Positions 57,152 through 64,000 of a stretch of 64,000 nt of DNA are shown here, piece by piece. The DNA is from an uncultured Oscillospiraceae bacterium (GTDB taxonomy: Bacteria > Bacillota > Clostridia > Oscillospirales > Oscillospiraceae). Position numbers and translations under genes: made by a program. Where the stretch lies: the NCBI GenBank assembly GCA_947588605.1, contig CANPYK010000002.1, positions 62,001 to 126,000 of the forward strand. Reading direction: 5' to 3'. The notes under the pieces were generated by a model. It saw only the letters and a list, made by a program, of their open reading frames with translations. It was not told where the DNA came from and made no database searches. Position 1 is the stretch's first letter, and every line of letters starts with the position of its first letter.

Positions 57152-57588
57152 GGCTGTAGGGGTCGCCCATCGACAATTGACACGCCCCAAACAACGCCGT
57201 ACGGGCCGCCGCCCACGGCGGCCCATGCCCCCGTTGACCACCAATCCCCGCTTAATCGGAACCGTTCCGTCCTGCAACCCTGCACGGGCGGGTTTGGAAC
57301 CCGCCCCTACAGGCGAAATGGAAGGCAATCCCATATAAACGACCTCGGAGGTCATCGTAGGATGGGCCGCCGTGGGCGGCGGCCCGTACAGCGTTGACTG
57401 AAGACAATTCCAAAACTGTAGGGGCGGGTTCTAAACCCGCCCGTTAGCCTCCCCCTTGGGGGAGGTGGCGCGAAGCGCCGGAAGGGTTGTCCCCGCCGCG
57501 CGGGCAAATCAAAACCGCGCCGCTTCGCGGCGCAACCTTTTTCGCCCCCTCCTCGTAGGAGGGGGCAGGGGGGAAGCGAGCGTGAGAT
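57152..57588. repeat. Mosaic palindromic intergenic repeat, block B
   Basis: Same modules as block A (33768-34155) in the same order: GTAGGGGTCGCCC, a GGGCGGGTTTGG palindrome, GGGCCGCCGTGGGCGGCGGCCC, the GTAGGGGCGGGTTC hairpin, CCTCCCCCTTGGGGGAGG with GGCGCGAAGCGCC, and GCCCCCTCCTCGTAGGAGGGGG. It directly abuts the four-hairpin element and carries an extra inverted GGGCCGCC module at about 57209. Confidence 0.8.
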
Positions 57589-57628
57589 GACGCACCGGTC
57601 CCGAAAAACGCGGTCAGCTTCCCCCTCT

Positions 57629-59599
57629 TCACCCCACGTTCTCCCGGATCCTTCCCGTCCTGTATGCCGCCACCAGCAACTTCAGATCCTCAATGAGCGC
57701 CCGTTTCTCGATCCCCTCGTCTGTGTCCTCCACCAGCAGGCGGTGGGGGGCGGTGTAGATGTACTCGCTGGAGGAGGCGATGTCCTCGTCGGCGCTCACG
57801 GCCTTTTCGGCGCTCTCGAAGGGCTGGTGGGTGCGCAGGGTGAGGCCCCGGGAGTTGTAGACCAGGGTGTACCCGGCGATGCCCGTCTTCTCGTGGTAGG
57901 CCCTGCAGAAGCCGCCGTCTATCACGATGAGCTTCCCGCCGCCCTTCACCGGGCTTTCGCCCTCCACAGCCCGGACGGGAACGTGGCCGTTGATGATGTG
58001 GGTGCCCTCGCCCTCCAGCCCGAACTCCCGGAGGATGCGCTCGGCTGTCTCCGGACGCGCGATCAGCGTATAATAGGGATTTTTGACCTCCTTATGGGTC
58101 TCCGGCTCGGCGATATAGAGCCGCTCAAAGGTGGTCATGGCGCTGCGCCCGTAGATGGGGCTCAGCCGCCCGCACCAGAGGTACCACAGAAAATCCTGCC
58201 CCGCGACCCGCTCGGGACTTCCCTCCGGGGCGAAGTACCCCTGCCGCGCCCTTTTGTCGCAGTAGTCAAAGAGCGCCCTCCCGGCGTACTCCCGGCCCTC
58301 GAAGGTCTCCCTGGCGAACGATCCGTCCTCGGTCATGGGCACCGCCCCGTGGTAGAGGAGGTTCCCGTTGGTCACCTTGTAGACCGACCCCACGGAATAG
58401 AGGAATTGCACGTGCTTTTGCAAAAGCTTGCTGTGCCGGAACCCCCGGACCAGGTCCCGCAGGACCTCGCGCTCCCCCTCGGTGAAGGCCGAAGGGCAAG
58501 AGGGGTCCACCGTGGGAAAATCCCGGTCCAGCAGGGGATAGACCGCCCCGCCGCACCGCACCATGCCGGCTTGGAAGTCGATTTGGTTAACATAATCTCT
58601 GCCCCGCATCTGAAAATCCGGGTTCCGGGCGATGACCTCCGCCTCCGCCTTCAGGAGCATGACGGTGACGGCCTTATGCATCCGCGCCACCCGCCGGAGC
58701 TTCTCCTGCGTGGTGGGCCTCCGTCCGTCCTCCTTGGGCATCCAGCGGGTGACGTCGGACCCGCCGTAGACCTCCTGTGCCAGGTGGTCCAGCTCCCGGA
58801 GGGTGATGCCGTAGCCGTGCTCCAGGGTGTCCGTGTTGTTGTAGGCAAAGGTGGTCTTCAGCACCGTCAGCACGCACACGGGACTTCCGGCGGCGGCGCC
58901 CATCCAGACCACGTCGTGGTTGCCCCACTGGATGTCCACGTCGTGGTGCTCGATGAGCCGTTCTAAAATGAGGTCCGGGCGCGGCCCCCGGTCGAAGAGG
59001 TCCCCCACGATGTGCAAGCGGTCCACCGCCAGCCGCTTGATGAGCTCGCAGAAGCGCAGGATATAGGCGTCCGCCCGGCGGTAGGCGATGATGGAGTCCA
59101 CGATCGTCTCATAGTAGAGCTTTTTGTTGTGGTCCTCAAAATGGGCGTGGAGGAGCTCGTCCAGCACGTAGGCACAGCTTTGGGGCAGGCATTTGCGCAC
59201 ATGGGCGCGGGTGTGCTTGGAGGAGACGAACCGGCAGAGCGTCATGAGCTCCATAAGCGTCCGCTGATACCAACCCTTCAAATCCGTCTGGGCCAGCTTC
59301 AGGGCGGGGAGCTTCTTTTCCGGGTAGTAGATGAGGGTGGCAAGGTCCGCCCGCTCGTTGGCCGGCAGCTCCTCCCCGAACACCGTGTCGATCTTCTCCC
59401 GGATGTACCCGGAGGCGTTATTGAGGATGTGGATGAACGCCTCGTTCTCCCCGTGGAGGTCGGACATGAAGTGCTCCGTCCCCTTGGGGAGCTTCAGCAC
59501 CGCCTCGATGCGGATGATCTCGCTGGCGGCGGAGGCGATGGTGGGGAAGCGCTGGGCGAGGCTCTGGAGATAGCGAAGCTCCTGACTTGTTTCCGGCAT
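57629..59599 (-). CDS. fbp: Class III fructose-1,6-bisphosphatase
   Basis: 656 residues, the size of the Firmicutes FBPase class III. Calcineurin-like metal motifs are present: HFMSDLHGENEAF, VGDLFDRGPRPD, QWGNHDVVWMGA and the later NGHVPV. It dephosphorylates fructose-1,6-bisphosphate in gluconeogenesis. The ATG at 59599 follows AAAGGAG; the frame stays open to 60160 but that part is antisense to the GH2 gene. It is divergent from that gene, with facing promoters. Confidence 0.95.
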   Translation of the reverse strand: MPETSQELRYLQSLAQRFPTIASAASEIIRIEAVLKLPKGTEHFMSDLHGENEAFIHILNNASGYIREKIDTVFGEELPANERADLATLIYYPEKKLPALKLAQTDLKGWYQRTLMELMTLCRFVSSKHTRAHVRKCLPQSCAYVLDELLHAHFEDHNKKLYYETIVDSIIAYRRADAYILRFCELIKRLAVDRLHIVGDLFDRGPRPDLILERLIEHHDVDIQWGNHDVVWMGAAAGSPVCVLTVLKTTFAYNNTDTLEHGYGITLRELDHLAQEVYGGSDVTRWMPKEDGRRPTTQEKLRRVARMHKAVTVMLLKAEAEVIARNPDFQMRGRDYVNQIDFQAGMVRCGGAVYPLLDRDFPTVDPSCPSAFTEGEREVLRDLVRGFRHSKLLQKHVQFLYSVGSVYKVTNGNLLYHGAVPMTEDGSFARETFEGREYAGRALFDYCDKRARQGYFAPEGSPERVAGQDFLWYLWCGRLSPIYGRSAMTTFERLYIAEPETHKEVKNPYYTLIARPETAERILREFGLEGEGTHIINGHVPVRAVEGESPVKGGGKLIVIDGGFCRAYHEKTGIAGYTLVYNSRGLTLRTHQPFESAEKAVSADEDIASSSEYIYTAPHRLLVEDTDEGIEKRALIEDLKLLVAAYRTGRIRENVG

Positions 59600-59630
59600 A
59601 CGATCCGCTCCTTTTTCCCATTTTATGACC

Positions 59631-59659
59631 ATTATACATGTTTCTTTCCAAAAACACAA
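59631..59659 (-). promoter_or_regulatory. fbp promoter
   Basis: Minus strand: TTGTGT (59659-59654), 17 bp, TATAAT (59636-59631). Confidence 0.65.
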
Positions 59660-59663
59660 CCGC

Positions 59664-59692
59664 TTGACAGCCCCTTTGCGCCGGATTACAAT
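59664..59692 (+). promoter_or_regulatory. Promoter of the GH2 glycosidase gene
   Basis: TTGACA (59664-59669), 17 bp, TACAAT (59687-59692). Its -35 is four bases from the -35 of the fbp promoter, so the two would compete or share a regulator. Confidence 0.8.
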
Positions 59693-59719
59693 GGAGAAAA
59701 TGGAAAAGGGGGCGCTTTG

Positions 59720-62026
59720 ATGCAGAGATTTGATTTCAACACCGGCTGGACCTTCCGAAAGGAGGGCGCCGCGCCTATGCATGTCCTCCTGCCCCACGAC
59801 GCTATGCAGACGGAGGCCCGCCGTCCCGACGGCCCCGGCGGCCCCGGCAACGCCTGGTTCGAGGGCGGCGTCTACCTCTACGAAAAGACCTTCACGGCCC
59901 CGGAAAGCTGGCGGCACAAGTCCGTGCTCTTCGAGTTCGAGGCCGCCTGCCCCATGGCGGAGGTCTTCTTGAACGGCGCGCGTGTGGGCGGGTGCGCTTA
60001 CGGATACAGCCAGTTCCTCGTCCCCGGCGACGGCGTGCGGCCGGGGGAGGAGAACACTATTCTCGTCCGGGTGGACGGCACGGGCCTTCCCAACTCCCGC
60101 TTTTACTCCGGCGCGGGCCTCCACCGCCCCGCCTTCCTCTGGGTGGGGGAACGGGAGCACATCGGGCCCTATGATTTAAAAGTCAGGACCCTCTCCCACG
60201 ACCCCGCCGTCATCGAGGTCAGCGCGGGGCAGTGGGCCCACATCGACATCCTGGACGGCGACACCCCCGTGGCCTCCGGGGAGGGGGAGCGGGTGACCGT
60301 CACCGTCCCCGATGCCAAGCTCTGGAGCGACGAGACACCGTACCTATACACCTGCCGCGCCGTCCTCCCAAGCGGCGACACCGCCGCCGTCCCCTTCGGC
60401 ATCCGCACCCTCGCCTGGGACAGTACCGGCTTTCGCGTCAACGGCCGGACCGTCAAGCTACGGGGCGGGTGCGTCCACCACGACAACGGCATCCTGGGCG
60501 CGCGCAGCTTTCCGGAGGCGGAATGGCGGCGGGTCCGGCGTCTCAAGGCCGCCGGCTTCAACGCCATCCGCTCCACCCACTACCCGGCGTCGAAAACCAT
60601 GCTGGACGCCTGCGACGCCCTGGGCGTCTACGTCATGGACGAGGCGTGGGACATGTGGTACCGCCATAAGACGCCCTTTGACTACGCCGGCCGGTTCGAG
60701 GAAAACTGGCGGCGGGACCTGGCGGCTATGGTCGACAAGGACTACGACCACCCCAGCGTGGTGATGTGGTCCATCGGCAACGAGGTCTCCGAGCCGGGGG
60801 AGGAGCGGGGCCTTCGGCTGGCCCGCGCCCTCACGGACACCCTCCACGAGCTGGACCCCACCCGTCCCGTCACCACCGGGGCCAACTACCCCATCCTCCT
60901 GGGCTCCTGGCGGCGCGCCCACGGTGTGCCCGACCCCTGGGAGGAGACGCCCGTCACCGACAGCGCCTCCTTCAACGCCCTGATGGCCCGGCAGTTCCAT
61001 GGGATGCTGGACGTGTCCAAAAGCGACGAGGCCGACCGGGCCGTATCGCCCTACCTCGACCTCGTGGACATCGCCGGCTACAACTACGCCTCCCCCCGTT
61101 ACGCCCCGGACGGGGCGCTCCACCCCGGCCGCGTCATCGTGGGCAGCGAGACCTTCCCCTGGATGCTGGCGGAGAACTGGGCGGCGGTGGAGAAGACCCC
61201 CTACCTCATCGGCGACTTCATGTGGACGGCCTGGGACTACCTGGGGGAGACGGGCCTGGGGGCCTGGAGCGATTCCCCGGACGCCATGGCCTTCGCTAAA
61301 CCCTACCCCTGGCTCCTGGCGGACGCCGGGGCCTTCGACATCCTGGGCGACGACAATGCCGAGGGCGGCCTTGCTATGACGGTTTGGGGCGTTCGCGAGA
61401 CGCCCTACATCGCCTCCACCCCTCCGAGGCCCGAAAATACCCCTCTCTATAAGGGTCCCTGGCGGGGGTCGGAGGGGGTTCCGACATGGTCCTGGCGGGG
61501 GTCGGAGGGGGTTCCCACAAGGGTCGAAGTGGTCTCCCAGGCCCCTCGGATCGCCCTCTATTTGAACGGTGAGCTGGTTGGCTCCGCCCCCACCAAAAAC
61601 TGCGTGGCCGCCTTTGAACTCCCCTACACCCCCGGAACCCTCCGGGCCGTGGCGGAGGACGAGGCGGGGAACAAGATCGCCGAATCGTCCATCACCTCCG
61701 CCGCCGGCAAGCTCCACATCGCCCTGCGCCCGGAGGACGATGCCGTGGCCGGCAAGCTCCAATTCATCCGTGTGGACCTGGTGGGCGAAAACGGCGTCAC
61801 AGAGGCCGGCGCGGACCGGCTCCTGCGCGTCGCCGTCACCGGCGGGACGCTCCTGGCCTTCGGCAGCGCCGCCCCAAGAACTTCCTCAAATTTCCTCTCC
61901 GGGACCTATGAGACTTACCGCGGCAGGGCCCTGGCGGCGGTGCTCCCCGACGGGGGAGAGATGATTCTCCGCGTCGAGGGCGAGGGCCTGGAGACGTCGG
62001 AAGTGCGCGTAAAATGCCGGATATGA
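59720..62026 (+). CDS. Glycoside hydrolase family 2 (beta-galactosidase-like)
   Basis: 768 residues. N-terminal sugar-binding jelly-roll (FNTGWTFRKEG...LPHDAM), Ig-like domain, then the TIM barrel: GGCVHHDNGILGARSF, acid/base Glu355 in SIGNEVSEPG and nucleophile Glu477 in IVGSETFPW, followed by C-terminal Ig-like domains. GH2 enzymes of this layout are beta-galactosidases, beta-mannosidases or beta-glucuronidases; I cannot pick with certainty, though DYDHPSVVMWSIGNE fits the galactosidase group. No signal peptide, so intracellular. An in-frame 33-bp direct repeat lies near residues 580-600. ATG at 59720 after AAGGGGG. Confidence 0.9.
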   Translation: MQRFDFNTGWTFRKEGAAPMHVLLPHDAMQTEARRPDGPGGPGNAWFEGGVYLYEKTFTAPESWRHKSVLFEFEAACPMAEVFLNGARVGGCAYGYSQFLVPGDGVRPGEENTILVRVDGTGLPNSRFYSGAGLHRPAFLWVGEREHIGPYDLKVRTLSHDPAVIEVSAGQWAHIDILDGDTPVASGEGERVTVTVPDAKLWSDETPYLYTCRAVLPSGDTAAVPFGIRTLAWDSTGFRVNGRTVKLRGGCVHHDNGILGARSFPEAEWRRVRRLKAAGFNAIRSTHYPASKTMLDACDALGVYVMDEAWDMWYRHKTPFDYAGRFEENWRRDLAAMVDKDYDHPSVVMWSIGNEVSEPGEERGLRLARALTDTLHELDPTRPVTTGANYPILLGSWRRAHGVPDPWEETPVTDSASFNALMARQFHGMLDVSKSDEADRAVSPYLDLVDIAGYNYASPRYAPDGALHPGRVIVGSETFPWMLAENWAAVEKTPYLIGDFMWTAWDYLGETGLGAWSDSPDAMAFAKPYPWLLADAGAFDILGDDNAEGGLAMTVWGVRETPYIASTPPRPENTPLYKGPWRGSEGVPTWSWRGSEGVPTRVEVVSQAPRIALYLNGELVGSAPTKNCVAAFELPYTPGTLRAVAEDEAGNKIAESSITSAAGKLHIALRPEDDAVAGKLQFIRVDLVGENGVTEAGADRLLRVAVTGGTLLAFGSAAPRTSSNFLSGTYETYRGRALAAVLPDGGEMILRVEGEGLETSEVRVKCRI
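61458..61515 (+). repeat. In-frame G-rich direct repeat inside the GH2 gene
   Basis: A 25-bp unit starting CCTGGCGGGGG occurs at 61458-61482 and 61491-61515 (period 33 bp), encoding WRGSEGVPT twice. Each unit has four G-runs. Confidence 0.9.
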
Positions 62027-62048
62027 CAAAACTGTAGCCAAAAATGGA

Positions 62049-62077
62049 TTCCAATTGTAAAAAATTTCTGCTATACT
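62049..62077 (+). promoter_or_regulatory. Promoter of the permease gene
   Basis: Extended -10 TGCTATACT ending at 62077; weak -35 TTCCAA (62049-62054) with 17-bp spacing. Confidence 0.55.
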
Positions 62078-62102
62078 GTACGCACAGAGAGGGGGGCGCG
62101 GT

Positions 62103-64000
62103 GTGAACGGAGAGCTTTTTGGACTGGCCGTCCAGGGCCTGAGGCGGAAAAAGCGCAGCAGCCTGCTGCTGTTTCTGGTGCTGTTTTTGTCCTTCGCCTT
62201 CGCCATCGTATCGCTGAATGTGACGGGGAGCATCCGGGCCACCAACGAGGAGTACCTGCGGGAAACCTACGGCGATTGGTACGCCGCCATCCCCGCCGGC
62301 ATGGACGGTGACGAGGATTGGCTGCGGGAGCGGGAATGGCTGGACGCGCTGGGCGTCTGCCGGAGCTTCGGGGAGATCGCCGCCGGCGCCGGCGGGAGCC
62401 GGAGCATCGGTACCATGGACGAGGCGTTCCTGGAGATGGGGCGGATCGGCCTCCGGGCCGGCCGGTTCCCGGAGAAGGCCGGGGAGATCGCCATGGAGGC
62501 CGACCTGCTCAGCGCCCTGGGATACGACTACACCCTGGGCCAGGAGCTGACCTTCACCGTCTCCGTCCCCGCCGTCGGGTACATGACACGGGCCGGGGTG
62601 AACGGGACGGAGGCCGTAGACTTCTCCGTCCCGACGGAGCGGACCTATACGCTGGTGGGAGTCCTGCGGGAGTATGCCGACCTGTGGGTGCGCGACCGCA
62701 ACGCCGGCGGCCTGCCCCTGAACAGCGCCATGATCCTCCCGGAGGACGCGCAGGCCCTGCGCCAGGCGGCGCGGGAGAGCATCCCGGAGCTTCTGGAGGA
62801 GGGGGCGGAGACGGGCTTGAGCGCGCTGGAGTTGAAGCCCGCCGTGCCTCAATACCACCTGACGGTCCTGCCCGGCGCGGAGGAGCGGGCGCGGCGGGAG
62901 CTGACCGCCTGGCTGTCCGGCGAGCGGGGGACCGCCGCCGCTGACCGCGCCCCCTGCGTCAACTCGCCGGTCTACGACGGCGGGGAGGAGCCGGGGCGGA
63001 CCGGCGACACCTTTTACGCCGGGGTGATCCTGGCCATGACGGTGCTGGCGGTGATCTGTATCTATGCCGTCCGGCTCCGGGACGAGGCCCGGCAGCTGGC
63101 CATTTTCCGCTCCGTCGGTATCACCAAAGGGCAGCTGTGCCTGATGCTGCTGTACGAGACGCTGTGCCTGGGCGTGCCTGCCCTGGTGTTGGGGACAGCC
63201 GGAGGGCTGGCGGGTACATGGCTGGTGCTCCGGCTGGCGGTTGCCTCCGGCTCGGCCCCCATCCGGGTGGCGTTTCCGGCGGGACCTCTGGCCGCGGCGG
63301 CGGGGCTGTGGCTGCTGGGCGTTGCCGCGGCGCGGCTGGCGGTGTTTTTGGCGGCCTTGCGGACGCCCCTCACCGGGCGGCTCGCCATGGGCCGAAAGCA
63401 GGCCCGGCGGAACCGCCTTTTGCGGCGGGGCCTGACTGTCGTCCTGGCCGCCCTTTTGGGCGCGGCGGTGATCTTTACCGCGCTGGAAGCCCTTGCCCCG
63501 CGCTCTATGATGGACACCTGGGACAGCTACCCGGACTACACGGTATCCGGCGGCCCCGAGACGATCCGGGAAGCCGGCTTCAGGGAAAAGCTGGAGCGGG
63601 CCGCCGGTACCGTTCGGCAGATCCCCGGCGTGAAGGCTGCCTGGGTGTACGAAGAGCTTGAGATGGAGCTGACCTTTGACGGCATGGAGGATGTGGGGCT
63701 CGCCAACGACTATAGGGACGGGAAAAAGGGCATGGTCTGGAGCTTTGCGCATCCGAAGGGATCGACGGTGGTCCATCTCCTTGTGATCCGCCCGGGAGAC
63801 TGGACGGGCACCGTCGACCTTGAGGCCGCCGGTGTGGATGAGGACCGCTTTGACGCGGGGGAGGCGGTGCTAGTCAGCTTTCCCGTGACGGGCGGTCGAG
63901 ACGGATTTCTCGTGAGCGCGAGGCAGACCGCCAGGACATACAGGACCTGCGGCATTTCGGCGGGCGATACGATCCATGTGGCCCTGGCCCGCGCCGGCGT
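62103..64000 (+). CDS. FtsX-like ABC transporter permease, 5' part
   Basis: The frame is open to the window end; 632 residues are visible. GTG start at 62103 after GAGGGGGG. First membrane helix about 18-38 (SSLLLFLVLFLSFAFAIVSL), large extracellular region to about 300, then the FtsX core: FYAGVILAMTVLAVICIYAVRLRDEARQLAIFRSVGITKGQL, with two more helices and a second unit starting near 430 (RRGLTVVLAALLGAAVIF). This is the MacB/LolC-type fold used in lipoprotein, peptide or antibiotic export and in bacitracin-type resistance. The partner ATPase must be outside the window. Confidence 0.88.
   Translation, partial: MNGELFGLAVQGLRRKKRSSLLLFLVLFLSFAFAIVSLNVTGSIRATNEEYLRETYGDWYAAIPAGMDGDEDWLREREWLDALGVCRSFGEIAAGAGGSRSIGTMDEAFLEMGRIGLRAGRFPEKAGEIAMEADLLSALGYDYTLGQELTFTVSVPAVGYMTRAGVNGTEAVDFSVPTERTYTLVGVLREYADLWVRDRNAGGLPLNSAMILPEDAQALRQAARESIPELLEEGAETGLSALELKPAVPQYHLTVLPGAEERARRELTAWLSGERGTAAADRAPCVNSPVYDGGEEPGRTGDTFYAGVILAMTVLAVICIYAVRLRDEARQLAIFRSVGITKGQLCLMLLYETLCLGVPALVLGTAGGLAGTWLVLRLAVASGSAPIRVAFPAGPLAAAAGLWLLGVAAARLAVFLAALRTPLTGRLAMGRKQARRNRLLRRGLTVVLAALLGAAVIFTALEALAPRSMMDTWDSYPDYTVSGGPETIREAGFREKLERAAGTVRQIPGVKAAWVYEELEMELTFDGMEDVGLANDYRDGKKGMVWSFAHPKGSTVVHLLVIRPGDWTGTVDLEAAGVDEDRFDAGEAVLVSFPVTGGRDGFLVSARQTARTYRTCGISAGDTIHVALARAG

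Noticed and set aside
59600..60160. N-terminal extension of the fbp frame
   Set aside because: It lies antisense to the GH2 gene and upstream of the fbp promoter; the ATG at 59599 has a good ribosome site and the right protein length.
61836..63776. 646-residue minus-strand open frame over the permease gene
   Set aside because: Gln/Arg/Pro-rich shadow of the FtsX-like permease frame starting at 62103, which has an RBS, promoter and membrane helices.

Overview
The window is a GC-rich stretch of a bacterial chromosome that fits an anaerobic gut Firmicute of the Clostridia, most likely Oscillospiraceae (Oscillibacter, Flavonifractor or Lawsonibacter type). This is an inference from gene content: a class III fructose-bisphosphatase, the ecfA1-ecfA2-ecfT-truA cluster, an SLH surface protein, a CmpB-family membrane protein, DHHW/MBOAT acetylation genes and consistent AGGAGG-type ribosome sites. 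No rRNA, tRNA, CRISPR array or intact insertion sequence was seen.

Layout. 1-8.7 kb: end of a GH28 pectinase, a sugar-ABC ATPase, a small XRE regulator divergent from two lipoproteins, an SDR sugar-acid dehydrogenase, and an MBOAT/DHHW polysaccharide O-acetylation pair. 8.7-19.6 kb: two-domain polyphosphate kinase 2, a Lar-like zinc ribbon, a PRTase-like protein, an esterase/ATP-grasp operon, a 1647-residue SLH/MBG surface protein and a CmpB-like membrane protein. 19.7-32.7 kb: a phosphosignalling locus with an unknown protein, an FHA protein, two PP2C phosphatases, a membrane trypsin-FHA fusion and three zinc-ribbon Ser/Thr kinases. Two of the kinases are tandem duplicates carrying large secreted domains. 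32.7-45.3 kb: aquaporin, an RlmI-like methyltransferase, ECF transporter, truA, a DUF5711-like protein, CvpA, pgsA, a ClpE-like unfoldase and rlmD. 45.4-48.2 kb: an AT-rich acquired island with a SUKH immunity-like gene, an HNH-type nuclease-like gene and an unknown coiled-coil gene. 48.4-64 kb: a membrane zincin, HD and GNAT proteins, asparaginase, a flavin reductase, a beta-CASP nuclease, a metY-cysK operon, fbp, a GH2 glycosidase and the start of an FtsX-type permease.

The most unusual material is in the intergenic DNA. Two 159-bp inverted-repeat elements (MITEs) have 3-bp TNA target duplications; one lies in the aquaporin leader exactly between a Shine-Dalgarno-like motif and the start codon. 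A second family (about 190 bp, two copies) is a chain of four hairpins in which stems have been rewritten with compensation while loops and flanks stayed fixed. A third family is a mosaic of short palindromic modules, present as two long blocks and one fragment. The best candidate for a poorly described system is the 13-kb kinase/phosphatase/FHA/protease locus, which looks like a transmembrane sensing module with diversifying ectodomains.

All functional calls come from motif recognition in the sequence; no database search was run.
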